NCBI RefSeq assembly: GCF_001647275.1
Contig: NZ_LRMM01000003.1
Coordinates: 62,001 to 126,000, forward strand
DNA length: 64,000 bases
Direction: 5' to 3'
Source of the DNA: Rufibacter ruber
GTDB taxonomy: Bacteria > Bacteroidota > Bacteroidia > Cytophagales > Hymenobacteraceae
Shown here: in pieces, positions 42,827 through 50,884 of the stretch
Layout: each line of letters begins with the position of its first letter
Position numbering within the stretch: position 1 is the first letter of the stretch
Made by a program: the position numbers and the translations under genes
The notes under the pieces: generated by a model
Told to the model about the DNA's origin: nothing
Databases searched by the model: none
The model's input: the letters and a program-made list of their open reading frames with translations, nothing else

Positions 42827-43313
42827 ACTATTTTCCTTTGGGGTTAAGGTGAGACATCAACGCGTTTGAAACTTGGTTAATTGGGACTTACCCGGTTTTG
42901 CCTCCGGAGCCGTCTATTAGATTACTTATATGCGGGATTTTAGTTGCAAATGCGCAGTAACCGGCAAAACCGGAGGGCGGGTACGCAGGGTAAACAGGAA
43001 CATGCCCCACCGGTGAAGCGGGCTGGGGCGGGCGGTTCTGTTTCTGGCCTGTTTTTGCGAAATCAGGCCCAAACCAGCGGGTAGCTAAGGGAGAGGGTGT
43101 TTCAAGGTTGCCTTTGGGCCGAGACGGAGCATAGCCTGAACGTGCCGGTACGCTTCTCTGGTCTTGACGGCACTGCTACGGGGGCCTAACAACGCCTTGG
43201 CAGGACCCCATGCTGCCCTTGCCCTTCATCATTGAAACGTTTATTCATGCGCTGGAGCCTTACTGACTTTAACCAGGCTACTTTTCTATCTTTGACTTGA
43301 AAAAGAACCGGAA
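42827..43313. other. Intergenic region between divergent dehydrogenase and acetyltransferase genes
   Basis: 487 bases with palindrome R20 and a wider inverted repeat CCGGTTTTG / CAAAACCGG (42893-42901 and 42965-42973). TATCTTTG at 43287-43294 is a possible -7 box for the gene at 43314, but I see no TTG at the right distance. No coding potential recognised. Confidence 0.5.
43036..43077. repeat. Dispersed palindrome R20
   Basis: TTCTGTTTCTGGCCTGTTTT with right arm AAATCAGGCCCAAACCAG; two or three mismatches. Confidence 0.8.
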
Positions 43314-43820
43314 ATGCAGAACACCCACCAAAGCCCCAGTCCTGTGATCAGGAGCCTGAAAGAGGCAGACAATGAACCGCTGGCCGCCTTAATCAGAGCC
43401 GTTTTCAGGGAATTTAATATTGACCGCCCCGGCACTGTCTATACAGACCCCACCACAGACAAGCTGTACCAGCTGTTCCAAACCCCGGGCAGCGCTTATC
43501 TGGTGGCCCAGGAAGGAGACGAGCTTATTGGTGGCTGTGGCCTGTACCCTACAGAAGGGCTCCCAGACGGCTGCGCCGAACTGGTGAAGTTCTACCTTGC
43601 CCCGGCCAGCCGGGGCCAAGGCGTTGGGTTCCAACTGTTGCAGAAGACTTTGGTTCTGGCAAAGCAGCTGGGGTACAGACAGCTGTACCTGGAGTCTTTC
43701 CCTGAGTTGGCAAAGGCGGTGCGCCTGTATGAGAAGGCAGGTTTCAAGCACATCCCGCACGCGCTGGGAAACTCCGGCCACTTTGCCTGCACCATCTGGA
43801 TGGTGAAGGATCTGGCGTAG
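43314..43820 (+). CDS. GNAT-family N-acetyltransferase
   Basis: 168 residues, a single GNAT domain. VKFYLAPASRGQGVGFQLLQ carries the acetyl-CoA-binding Q/R-G-x-G loop, and YLESFPELAKAVRLYEKAGF is the typical last part of the fold. The N-terminal SLKEADNEPLAALIRAVFRE fits the usual first strand and helices. Similar to small acetyltransferases such as the YjdJ/MarR-associated type, but the acceptor is not predictable. A palindrome copy follows the stop by 10 bases. Confidence 0.9.
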   Translation: MQNTHQSPSPVIRSLKEADNEPLAALIRAVFREFNIDRPGTVYTDPTTDKLYQLFQTPGSAYLVAQEGDELIGGCGLYPTEGLPDGCAELVKFYLAPASRGQGVGFQLLQKTLVLAKQLGYRQLYLESFPELAKAVRLYEKAGFKHIPHALGNSGHFACTIWMVKDLA

Positions 43821-43829
43821 AAGCCATTT

Positions 43830-43869
43830 CTGTTTTGGGGCTGTTTTACTGAAAACAGCTTGAAAACAG
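43830..43869. repeat. Dispersed palindrome R21
   Basis: CTGTTTTGGGGCTGTTTTAC pairs with GAAAACAGCTTGAAAACAG with a few mismatches. It lies in the open frame ahead of the DUF6157 gene, which argues against an upstream start for that gene. Confidence 0.85.
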
Positions 43870-43952
43870 GATGTTCCAGAACCATGGGCGCAGCAATTTC
43901 ATTTGGTAACAACTCAAAAAAGGCTACTTTTAAAGTAACCAATTTACCCTGT

Positions 43953-44363
43953 ATGCACACCACCAACTACTACAACACCTTCATTGAAGTAGCCGAAGAT
44001 TGCCCCGTAGCCACTGCTGAGATGCCGCCCCAGAAGGGCGATGCCAAAACCGTGGCCAACCTGCAGTTTGAAATGCTGAACGGGAAGCCTTATCAATTCA
44101 CGTCAGATGAGGTTTTGTTTAGCGTTTTCGCGGCTAAGAACGAGGTGCCTGAAGAAGAACTGGACGCAGAAAGGCAGAAGTTTTTCTCTAAGGGGCAGGC
44201 CTGTTTCAGGGCATCGCCGCTCACCAAGCGCTACGGCTGGGGCGTGCATGCCAATGAAGAGGGAAGGATCGCTTTGGTGCCGCTAGGCTCAGGAGAATAT
44301 GAAACGCTGGTGGGTGATGGACGTTTGAAAGTGGTGAAGGCGATGCGGTCAAAGAAGGGGTGA
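43953..44363 (+). CDS. DUF6157-family protein, unknown function
   Basis: 136 residues from the ATG at 43953. The frame is open back to 43860, but that stretch runs out of a dispersed palindrome, and the family begins with MHTTNYYNTFIEVAEDCPVA. Other visible motifs: KTVANLQFEMLNGKPYQFTS, RASPLTKRYGWGVHANEEGR. Conserved but uncharacterised cytoplasmic protein. Base composition is like the surrounding chromosome, unlike the next gene. Confidence 0.82.
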   Translation: MHTTNYYNTFIEVAEDCPVATAEMPPQKGDAKTVANLQFEMLNGKPYQFTSDEVLFSVFAAKNEVPEEELDAERQKFFSKGQACFRASPLTKRYGWGVHANEEGRIALVPLGSGEYETLVGDGRLKVVKAMRSKKG

Positions 44364-44433
44364 TTCCAAAGTGAGGAGGTATGTTTATCAGCTAGTGAGG
44401 GATAAGTTAAAATATTAAGAATTAAAAAAAATT

Positions 44434-44922
44434 ATGAAATACCAGCTTCCATTTTTCGGTGAACTAGACCTTAGTAAGCTTGAAGAATACTATGAAACAG
44501 ACATTGAATTTGAAGGAAGAACAATTCAGATTGACTTGACCTTTGAAAATACCGACATCGGAATAGAAAAGTTTGACTTAATCAAAATTCAATTAACCGA
44601 CATTGAAAGTTTAAACTTTGAGAACAGAAAAGAAATAAGCAAAGACTTTCAAGAAGGCGGGAATGTTGAGTTTTATGTTAAGGAGATACTTGAACAACTA
44701 GATGATGATATAGAAGAGATTTTAGTAGAAGCCGACTCATCTAAATCAAAGAAGGAACATGTATTGGATGCTGTAAAACTAAAGAGAATCGGATTCTATC
44801 CAGAAGTTGAGAATGCCGGAATCGTTTCCGACTACACGATTAGCGAAGAACTTACAGATGACCTTGTGGTCGTGTTCAGAAAACTTGACAGAACATTTGA
44901 TGGCATCTCCATTGAAAGCTAA
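44434..44922 (+). CDS. DUF2004-like protein, probably acquired
   Basis: 162-residue acidic protein resembling the DUF2004 family: YQLPFFGELDLSKLEEYYET, then FEGRTIQIDLTFENTD. No catalytic motif visible; relatives are sometimes encoded beside immunity or toxin-associated genes, which is weak evidence. The gene is strongly AT-rich compared with neighbours, uses many AAA/GAA/ATT codons, and is followed 22 bases later by palindrome B, related to those behind the other two AT-rich genes of the window. The combination suggests insertion as a single-gene cassette. Confidence 0.75.
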   Translation: MKYQLPFFGELDLSKLEEYYETDIEFEGRTIQIDLTFENTDIGIEKFDLIKIQLTDIESLNFENRKEISKDFQEGGNVEFYVKEILEQLDDDIEEILVEADSSKSKKEHVLDAVKLKRIGFYPEVENAGIVSDYTISEELTDDLVVVFRKLDRTFDGISIES

Positions 44923-44943
44923 AAAGGGAAGAAAACCCACCGT

Positions 44944-44997
44944 TAACAATGTATAAACGTCATCTCGGCCTACGGCCTTCCCGTCGTTTATACTAGT
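44944..44997. repeat. Cassette-end palindrome B
   Basis: GTATAAACG and CGTTTATAC form perfect outer arms around an inner GGCC-TAC-GGCC. Shares ACGGCCTT and GTTWATACTAG with element A and CCGTCGTTTA with element C. Confidence 0.65.
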
Positions 44998-45034
44998 TAG
45001 TAGAAGGCACAAGCCCATAAATAACTTCGCTTTC

Positions 45035-45074
45035 CTGTTTTTGGGCTGTTTTCAGGAAAACAGCCCAAAAACAG
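45035..45074. repeat. Dispersed palindrome R22 (perfect arms)
   Basis: CTGTTTTTGGGCTGTTTTC exactly complementary to GAAAACAGCCCAAAAACAG. Ends four bases before the response-regulator stop. Confidence 0.92.
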
Positions 45075-45077
45075 AAG

Positions 45078-45854
45078 CTACTTCCCCAGCCACTCCTTGA
45101 AGGCATGCGCGCGCTCGTTGCTGATGATGATCTCCTTGTCTGTAGCTGGTTTCACATATACTTTGAGGCGGCCCTTGAGGTACGGGTGAATCTCATCAAT
45201 GGAATGGATGTGGGCAATGAATTGGCGGTTCAGGCGGCTGAACTGCTCCGGGTCCAGCAGTTCCTGCAGGGTGTCAAGGGTATAGTCAGTGATGAAGCGC
45301 TGGCCGGTGGTGGTGATCAGGAAGACAATCTTGTCTTCGGCGTAGAAATAGGCGATTTCCTCAGTAGAGATGGACCTGATCTTCTGGCCGCTCTTCACCA
45401 GGAACCGGTTTTTGTAATGCGGGGTCTCGGGCTGGTTGTTACGGTTCAGCAACGCCATGATCTGGTGCATGTCCAGGGCGGGTGGGGCCGGCTGGCTCTG
45501 CCGTAGGCGCTTGAACTTCTCCATGGCCGCCGCCAGATCTTCATTGCTGATGGGTTTGAGCAGGTAGTCTATGCTGTTGACCTTGAACGCCTTTACCGCA
45601 TACTCATCATACGCGGTGGTGAAGATAATGGGGCATTTCACCTCTACCTTCTGGAAAATCTCAAAACTGTTGCCGTCTGACAGGTGAATGTCCAGAAACG
45701 CCAAATCTGGGGCGGGGTTATTCTCAAACCAGCGCACCGCGTTCCTGATAGAGTCTATGGTGTCTAAAACTCTGATGCGGGGGTCATAGCGCAGGAGCTG
45801 GGCCTCCAGTTTTTCTGAGGCCAGGTATTCGTCTTCAATCAGGAGAATGTTCAT
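45078..45854 (-). CDS. LytTR-family response regulator
   Basis: 258 residues from the ATG at 45854, where the receiver domain begins with MNILLIEDEYLASEKLEAQL; the frame is open further upstream but not coding-like. The receiver (~1-120) has the acidic pair ED, the phospho-acceptor Asp in LAFLDIHLSDG, the Thr in IIFTTAYDEY and the Lys in YLLKPIS. The LytTR DNA-binding domain (~150-257) has RFLVKSGQKIRSISTEEIAY and SRLNRQFIAHIHSIDEIHPY. Probably controlled by the LytS-type kinase just upstream on the same strand, though a 322-base gap with a palindrome separates them. Confidence 0.93.
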   Translation of the reverse strand: MNILLIEDEYLASEKLEAQLLRYDPRIRVLDTIDSIRNAVRWFENNPAPDLAFLDIHLSDGNSFEIFQKVEVKCPIIFTTAYDEYAVKAFKVNSIDYLLKPISNEDLAAAMEKFKRLRQSQPAPPALDMHQIMALLNRNNQPETPHYKNRFLVKSGQKIRSISTEEIAYFYAEDKIVFLITTTGQRFITDYTLDTLQELLDPEQFSRLNRQFIAHIHSIDEIHPYLKGRLKVYVKPATDKEIIISNERAHAFKEWLGK

Positions 45855-46176
45855 GGGAGCAGGTCTAAGGTTTGCTTTTGCGCGGCAAACGGGTGTAACA
45901 AGAACCGGGCTTACTATGAAGCTGTTTAGAATTTTTGTAACTGGGAGGCAAAGGCAGTCAGATAAGGTTTTCACCAGCCAGTGGTTCTGTTTTTGGGCTG
46001 TTTTCTGAAAAACAGCCCAAAAACAGAAACTAGAAACTTTGCCAAATGCCTTTCTATCTAAACTCTAAACAGCTTCTATCTTTCTCTGCCATAGCGCTGC
46101 TATGCTGTTAAAAAAATGTATAGCCAGAACCTTTCGCCCCAGGTTTGGCATGCAAGAGCTACATTGATGCATGCGC
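45855..46176. other. Gap between kinase and response regulator genes
   Basis: 322 bases with perfect palindrome R23. No gene recognised. Confidence 0.5.
45985..46028. repeat. Dispersed palindrome R23 (perfect arms)
   Basis: TTCTGTTTTTGGGCTGTTTT and AAAACAGCCCAAAAACAGAA are exactly complementary. Almost identical to R22, 950 bases away on the other side of the response-regulator gene. Confidence 0.92.
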
Positions 46177-47241
46177 TCAGGCGGCGTTGCTAAGGAGCGG
46201 TAATTTAGCAATGAAATTGTCTGCGGTCACCTCAACGCCCACTTTTTTGTCTGTGATGAACTTGTAGCGGTTGATGATGTTCTTGAGGCCCACGCCGGTA
46301 GACTCCTCCCGGCTTTCGCGCAATTGCAGATTGTTTTTGATGATGATGTAATCGCCTTCCACAAACACGTCAATGTAGAGGGGCTCATCACGGCTCACAA
46401 TGTTGTGCTTGATGGCGTTCTCCATGAGCAGCTGCATGGTGAGCGGGGCCACCTGGTGGTTTTGCAGTTCTTCAGGCACGTTAATGTCTACGCGCAGGTT
46501 CTCCCGGAACCGGATCTTGAGCAGGAACAGGTAGGAATAGATGAAGTCCAGCTCAGTGAACAGCGGCACCAGCTCCTTGTCTTTGTTCTCCAGCACGTAG
46601 CGGTACACCTTTGAGAGCTGTTCCACAAACTTGGCAGCCATGTCCTGGTCCTTGTAAATGAGTGAAGACAGCGCATTGAGGCTGTTGAACAGGAAGTGCG
46701 GGTTCACCTGCTGCTTCAATGACTCAAACTGCACCTTGATGGTCTCTTTCTTGAGTTTCTCAGACTGCACCAGGTAGCGGTGCCACTGGTTGTAAAAATA
46801 AATACCGGACCGGATGAAGTGCACAAACAGCAGAATGATGGAGCCGAACACAAACACCTCTTTCACGTCCCGTATGGTTTCGGCGTCTGTGAAGTTGTAG
46901 GAGCCCACCTGCCCCAGAATGAGCCTGGGAATGATCTGGAAGAGCACCATCACCAGCAGGATATAAGACTGTACCGCAATCCATTCATAGACAAACCGCC
47001 TGAGGCCAAACTCCCGCCAGTCATACTTCTTGCTCAGGCGCTTGGCAATGCGGCGGGTACCCTCCAGAATCACGTTCACCATGACTGAGTTGTAGAGCAG
47101 CCGGAACACGTCATCCCCTTCAAAATCCTTCAGGCCGGTGCGGTGAATGAAAAAGAAGGTCCAGAAGATAAGAAAGGCTATGCCGGTGTTGGTGCTGTAC
47201 CGCACCAGTTTCTTGTGTTTAAAATGAAAGGGTCTTTTCAT
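46177..47241 (-). CDS. LytS-type sensor histidine kinase
   Basis: 354 residues from the ATG at 47241 (preferred over a TTG seven codons earlier). Four hydrophobic segments in the first ~150 residues, with short loops, then the His_kinase domain: ESLKQQVNPHFLFNSLNALS carries the phospho-acceptor His, and the ATPase part shows MQLLMENAIKHNIVSRDEP (N box) and ESTGVGLKNIINRYKF (G box). This short-loop architecture senses in or near the membrane. Partner of the LytTR regulator downstream; an outer-membrane barrel gene lies upstream on the same strand. Confidence 0.93.
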   Translation of the reverse strand: MKRPFHFKHKKLVRYSTNTGIAFLIFWTFFFIHRTGLKDFEGDDVFRLLYNSVMVNVILEGTRRIAKRLSKKYDWREFGLRRFVYEWIAVQSYILLVMVLFQIIPRLILGQVGSYNFTDAETIRDVKEVFVFGSIILLFVHFIRSGIYFYNQWHRYLVQSEKLKKETIKVQFESLKQQVNPHFLFNSLNALSSLIYKDQDMAAKFVEQLSKVYRYVLENKDKELVPLFTELDFIYSYLFLLKIRFRENLRVDINVPEELQNHQVAPLTMQLLMENAIKHNIVSRDEPLYIDVFVEGDYIIIKNNLQLRESREESTGVGLKNIINRYKFITDKKVGVEVTADNFIAKLPLLSNAA

Positions 47242-47332
47242 ATAGAAGGTTGGGTGAGTCAACCTGAAAGGCTAAGTGTACAGGTGGGGGAGCAGCGGCC
47301 TGCTCAAGAAACAATGGCAGTTATCTATTCTT

Positions 47333-47374
47333 TCCTGTTTCTGCTGTTTTCAGGAAAACAGGCCAGAAACAGGA
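47333..47374. repeat. Dispersed palindrome R24
   Basis: TCCTGTTTC and GAAACAGGA outer arms match exactly; the left inner arm lacks three bases. Between the barrel and kinase genes. Confidence 0.82.
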
Positions 47375-47386
47375 GGAGGGGGCATT

Positions 47387-48025
47387 TTAGAATTTCCCAA
47401 ACTTAAAGGTGAGGGAAACGGTGGGGGCGCTCATGTCTCGGTCACTGGACCTGGACAGGTCCACCCCCTGGGCAAACCGGTAGCTCGCAGCCAGGCCCAG
47501 GCGCATGAAGCGGGCCATGTTCAGTTCTGCCTGCACGCCCGGTTCCATCACAAAGAAAGTGTCTGTCTGGTACACCTCGTAGCTGTAGCGGTTAGAGGTG
47601 TTGTTGCCCAGCGGCGAATTGGTATAGGCTGCGCCGCCCACGCCAATGATCAGCGGGAAAGAGAAGTGCAGGAGCCGTGAAGGGTTGGGGGTGTACTCCA
47701 GCAGGGCGCCGCCGTAGCCAACCTGCAGAAAAACGTTGTTGGCGTACTGCAGCACTTCGCCAATGTTGTTGCGGGTGGTGAGCCCGTAGCCCGCCAGCCC
47801 CAGCCCAAACTTCTGGTTCAGCACCCAGGCCACCTTGCCGCCCACCATAAAGCCCGATCTATCTTGCCAGCGGGTGAGCATGAGCGACGGGGCAAAGTAG
47901 AAGCTGTGCGACACGTCACCCTGAAACAGGGTTTCGGGCTCTGTTGTTGCCAGGCCGGCAGGCTGCCCCGCCGCCAGCAGGAGAATGCCCCAAAAGAAGC
48001 ACCACGTTAAGACTGCTTTTTTCAT
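47387..48025 (-). CDS. Outer-membrane beta-barrel protein
   Basis: 212 residues from the ATG at 48025, which gives a signal peptide (MKKAVLTWCFFWGILLLAAG). The mature part alternates hydrophobic and polar residues in short strands: HSFYFAPSLMLTRWQDRSGF, KFGLGLAGYGLTTR, VFLQVGYGGALLEYTP, and ends VSLTFKFGKF with a C-terminal aromatic, as barrels recognised by BAM do. Likely an eight-strand barrel of the OmpW/OmpX size class. Function unknown; its place upstream of a LytS/LytTR pair could mean that it is regulated by them. Confidence 0.8.
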   Translation of the reverse strand: MKKAVLTWCFFWGILLLAAGQPAGLATTEPETLFQGDVSHSFYFAPSLMLTRWQDRSGFMVGGKVAWVLNQKFGLGLAGYGLTTRNNIGEVLQYANNVFLQVGYGGALLEYTPNPSRLLHFSFPLIIGVGGAAYTNSPLGNNTSNRYSYEVYQTDTFFVMEPGVQAELNMARFMRLGLAASYRFAQGVDLSRSSDRDMSAPTVSLTFKFGKF

Positions 48026-48186
48026 AAGTTTGCGAAGTAGAGACGCAACGGCAAAAATTGGTGTAGCCTTCTCTGCAAATAAAGATTTTACCCGTAAGTA
48101 CACAAGTAAAACCTGACCAAAGCGGAGGCTAACCGCCTGAACCTACGCTAACAGGTTCTAAAGTAGTTGCTTACTTCACTCTAAAC

Positions 48187-48522
48187 ATGATGAACATGAA
48201 CTCAGCGTGGTTATACCTGATTGCCGCCGGTATCTGTGAAGTTGCCTGGGCCATTGGTCTCAAATATTCTGAAGGCTTCACCAAACTGGGCGTGAGCGTG
48301 GTCACCGTCATTATTATGATCCTGAGCTTTGTGCTGCTGGCGCAGGCCATGAAATCACTGCCCCTGGGTACCGCCTACGCCTCCTGGACGGGCATTGGCG
48401 CCGTGGGGGCCGCCCTGCTGGGCATTTTCCTGTTCAATGAACCCAAAGATGCCATTCGCCTGCTCTGCATTGGCCTTATCATAGCCGGGGTGCTGGGGCT
48501 GAAGTTTCTGGCGAAGGAGTAG
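48187..48522 (+). CDS. SMR-family transporter, SugE/Gdx-like
   Basis: 111 residues, four transmembrane helices. AGICEVAWAIGLKYSEGFTK contains the essential membrane glutamate and the W-x-x-G-L-K-x-S-x-G-F pattern of the SugE/Gdx branch, which exports guanidinium with proton antiport rather than multiple drugs. GTAYASWTGIGAVGAALLGI is the family's helix-3 signature. No guanidine riboswitch pattern was noticed in the ~160 bases upstream. Single gene; normally acts as an antiparallel dimer in the inner membrane. Confidence 0.9.
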   Translation: MMNMNSAWLYLIAAGICEVAWAIGLKYSEGFTKLGVSVVTVIIMILSFVLLAQAMKSLPLGTAYASWTGIGAVGAALLGIFLFNEPKDAIRLLCIGLIIAGVLGLKFLAKE

Positions 48523-48562
48523 GTATTCACAGCCGGCCAGAAAGGGAGTACCAGCCTGTAGT

Positions 48563-48603
48563 TTCTGTTTTAGGTCTATTTTCAGAAAAACAGGCCAGAA
48601 ACG
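48563..48603. repeat. Dispersed palindrome R25
   Basis: TTCTGTTTTAGGTCTATTTT with right arm AAAACAGGCCAGAAACG; several mismatches. Between convergent genes. Confidence 0.75.
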
Positions 48604-48612
48604 CACCTTCTC

Positions 48613-49482
48613 CTATTTCCGCCAGCGGAGAGCCAGGAGGGTATCCTGGGTGATCAGGTACAGGAATTTATCTCCGGCCAGCACCTGCCGGTAGGGGGTA
48701 GAGCTCTCAGGCAGCGCTACGGTGCGGGTCTGGAGGGTGTACAGGTGCTGGAAGTGCAGTTGGTTGCCAGAAAGGTAATACAATTCATCTCCCAGAAAGC
48801 CTACGTAAGCCAGATGGGGCACTGCAATTCTCTTCTGGTAGTTGCCCATGTTGTCAAACACATAAATGCCAGACTGGCGGTCTACCATGTACAGCTTGCT
48901 CTGGTACTCCCGTAGAAAGGTGATGTCACGCTGCTGCCGCTCCAGGATCAGCTCCAGAGGGGTTTCATGGGCTATTCTGGTATAACGGGTGTCTACTTTC
49001 AGGAGCCGGAACGTGGTTTCATCAAAAAGCCAGAGGCGGTCATCGGCGGCCAGGGTGGCGGCCCGCACGGTGCCGTCTGTATACTCCCGCAGGTCTGCCA
49101 AGCCCAGCGGCGTGAGAAAACGGTCCAGCAACTGTACCCGCTGGCGGTCATCATAAAAGACGGTAATCTTGGCCGGGCTCCAGGCCTCCACCATGGCCAC
49201 CCGGCCTTGAATAGGAGGGGAGAAGGTGCTTATCACCTTGCCCAGCGTGTCTAGCTGCAGTACGTTCTGCCGGGCATCAGAAACATAGAGGCGGTCAAAC
49301 CGATCTATGGAGTGCAGCGTGATTCCTTTGGCCGGAGACTGAAAAGCCACCACCCAGGCCGGTGTCTGCGCCCGGGGCCGCCCTGGCAGCAGGATACCCA
49401 GCGCCAGCCATAGAAACCAGAGGTTACGCTTGATCTTTCTCAAAATATGTGAGCGTGAGTTGCTGACCGTCATATACGGCAT
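48613..49482 (-). CDS. Exported propeller-type hypothetical protein
   Basis: 289 residues. A hydrophobic stretch (NLWFLWLALGILLPG) followed by RAQ suggests an exported protein; starting at the ATG at 49482 leaves a long N-terminal arm, and a TTG at 49443 would give a normal signal peptide and overlap lpxH by only 20 bases. The rest reads as repeated beta blades: HSIDRFDRLYVSDARQNVLQ, TLAADDRLWLFDETTFRLLK, SKLYMVDRQSGIYVFDNMGN. No function can be given. Last gene of the leftward rsfS-ftsH-LUD-lpxH run and translationally coupled to lpxH. Confidence 0.75.
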   Translation of the reverse strand: MPYMTVSNSRSHILRKIKRNLWFLWLALGILLPGRPRAQTPAWVVAFQSPAKGITLHSIDRFDRLYVSDARQNVLQLDTLGKVISTFSPPIQGRVAMVEAWSPAKITVFYDDRQRVQLLDRFLTPLGLADLREYTDGTVRAATLAADDRLWLFDETTFRLLKVDTRYTRIAHETPLELILERQQRDITFLREYQSKLYMVDRQSGIYVFDNMGNYQKRIAVPHLAYVGFLGDELYYLSGNQLHFQHLYTLQTRTVALPESSTPYRQVLAGDKFLYLITQDTLLALRWRK

Positions 49483-50206
49483 AGGAGCAAAAATTGACCC
49501 ATTCTCCCAGGTTCAGGTAGCGGCTTTTCTCCCCAATGGGCAGGTCCAGCGGGAGGTGGCGGTGCCCGAACACGTAGAAATCATGGTGCTGCCGCTTTTC
49601 CACGTGGTTGCAGTAGTGCACAAGCCACTCATCATCGCCCAGAAATTTTTCGTCTTTCACGGTGTTCTGCAGGCGGCTTTTCCTGGACCAGAAGTTGGCC
49701 AGGCCAATGCCCAGGTTGGGGTGTACCCGCGCAAACAGCCACTGCGCCCCTTTGTTGGCGAAGACACGCTTGAGTACCTTGTAGGTATAGTCTTTGGGGC
49801 CCAGCCCGTCACCGTGGCCAATGTAAAAGGTATGGGGCCCAATTTGGGTTGAAACCGGTTTCCGGATGATGGGAATGTTCAGCTCCTTGGGGAAGTAGTC
49901 AAACATCCACATGTCATGGTTGCCCGTGAACAGGTAGATGGGAATGCCGCTGTCTGAGATTTCGGCAAGCTTGCCCTGTAACCGAATGAAGCCCCGCGGA
50001 ATGGCGTGCCGGTACTCAAACCAGAAGTCAAAGATGTCACCCAGCAGGTAGATGGCCTGTGCGTCCTGCTTTACCTGATCCAGCCAGCGAACTATTTTTT
50101 TCTCCCGCGCCAGGCTTTTCTCCCGGGTAGGCACCCCCAGATGGAAATCTGAGGCGAAATACACTTTTTTACCGGCAGGGAGCGTGTCAATCGGTGTGAT
50201 CATCAA
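49424..50206 (-). CDS. lpxH: UDP-2,3-diacylglucosamine diphosphatase LpxH
   Basis: 260-residue calcineurin-like phosphoesterase that hydrolyses UDP-2,3-diacylglucosamine to lipid X in lipid A synthesis. Metal ligands: FASDFHLG, YLLGDIFDFWFEY, FTGNHDMWMFDY, YIGHGDGLGP and FGHRHLPLDLP; the DFWFEYR and NHDMW motifs are typical of the Bacteroidota LpxH group. Overlaps the LUD gene by 20 bases upstream. Acts at the inner membrane surface. Confidence 0.9.
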   Translation of the reverse strand: MMITPIDTLPAGKKVYFASDFHLGVPTREKSLAREKKIVRWLDQVKQDAQAIYLLGDIFDFWFEYRHAIPRGFIRLQGKLAEISDSGIPIYLFTGNHDMWMFDYFPKELNIPIIRKPVSTQIGPHTFYIGHGDGLGPKDYTYKVLKRVFANKGAQWLFARVHPNLGIGLANFWSRKSRLQNTVKDEKFLGDDEWLVHYCNHVEKRQHHDFYVFGHRHLPLDLPIGEKSRYLNLGEWVNFCSYAVYDGQQLTLTYFEKDQA

Positions 50207-50837
50207 TCAGGAACAGAATAAGTTCTTTGGGGCCGTGGGCACCCATCACTAGGGTCTTTTCAATGTCGGCGGTACGGCTGGGGCCGCTCACCAGTGAAAT
50301 CATAGAGGGCAAGCGCTTGTCATACTTCTGTTGAACGAACGCAAGCGCCTGTTTAATATCTGGGACCAGCTGTGACAGCTTGGCCACCACCAGGTGCATG
50401 GCCGGGTACACAGACAGCCGGCGCCCGCTGGCATTGGCAGAGGAGACCAGGAGGCTGCCGGTGCGGGCCACCAGCGCCTCACAGGTGGTGAGGGCGGCTT
50501 CGGCCGCGCCCAGAAAGTCTTCTTCGGTACCGTTGAAGTGGATGCCGCCGGCGTGCAGGATTTTTTTCAGGGCGGGCTCCCAGACGTACAGGTTGTCAAG
50601 GCCGCGCTCCTTCTTGAACTCAAAGAGCTGGTCAAAGAAGTCCTCTTCGTTCTCACAGTACACAAACGTGCCGCTGTTTCTAATGAAGGCCTCTGCAAAC
50701 TGCACAGAAAGGTCTTCCAGCAACGGCCCGTAGACCGAGGTGCTGAAGTCAGGGGTAGGAGGCAGAAAAGGCGCTGACTTTGCCAGCGCCTCTCTCACCT
50801 TGCGGAGCACAATCTCTTTCGATTTGGCTTCGTACAT
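50187..50837 (-). CDS. LUD-domain (LutC/YkgG-like) protein
   Basis: 216 residues of the LUD family, related to LutC of the lactate utilisation operon. VARTGSLLVSSANASGRRLS and PSMISLVSGPSRTADIEKTL, followed by GAHGPKELILFLID, are the family hallmarks. No lutA or lutB is present here, and in Bacteroidota this stand-alone form commonly accompanies ftsH, so a role in lactate oxidation is not assured. Follows ftsH by 38 bases, with palindrome R26 between. Confidence 0.85.
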   Translation of the reverse strand: MYEAKSKEIVLRKVREALAKSAPFLPPTPDFSTSVYGPLLEDLSVQFAEAFIRNSGTFVYCENEEDFFDQLFEFKKERGLDNLYVWEPALKKILHAGGIHFNGTEEDFLGAAEAALTTCEALVARTGSLLVSSANASGRRLSVYPAMHLVVAKLSQLVPDIKQALAFVQQKYDKRLPSMISLVSGPSRTADIEKTLVMGAHGPKELILFLIDDHTD

Positions 50838-50844
50838 GTTGAAT

Positions 50845-50884
50845 TTCTGTTTTTGGCCTACTTTTCAGAAAACAGCTAAGAACT
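50845..50884. repeat. Dispersed palindrome R26 (overlaps ftsH stop)
   Basis: On the minus strand the degraded arm CAGTTCTTAGCTGTTTTCTG contains the TAG stop codon of ftsH; the other arm TAGGCCAAAAACAG is well kept. Confidence 0.75.

Noticed and set aside
43860-43952. Upstream extension of the DUF6157 gene by 31 codons
   Set aside because: It runs out of the right arm of palindrome R21, and the family begins at MHTTNYYNTF.
48103-48186. Guanidine riboswitch ahead of the SMR transporter gene
   Set aside because: I could not find the conserved ACGR loops or the ykkC core in the short upstream region.
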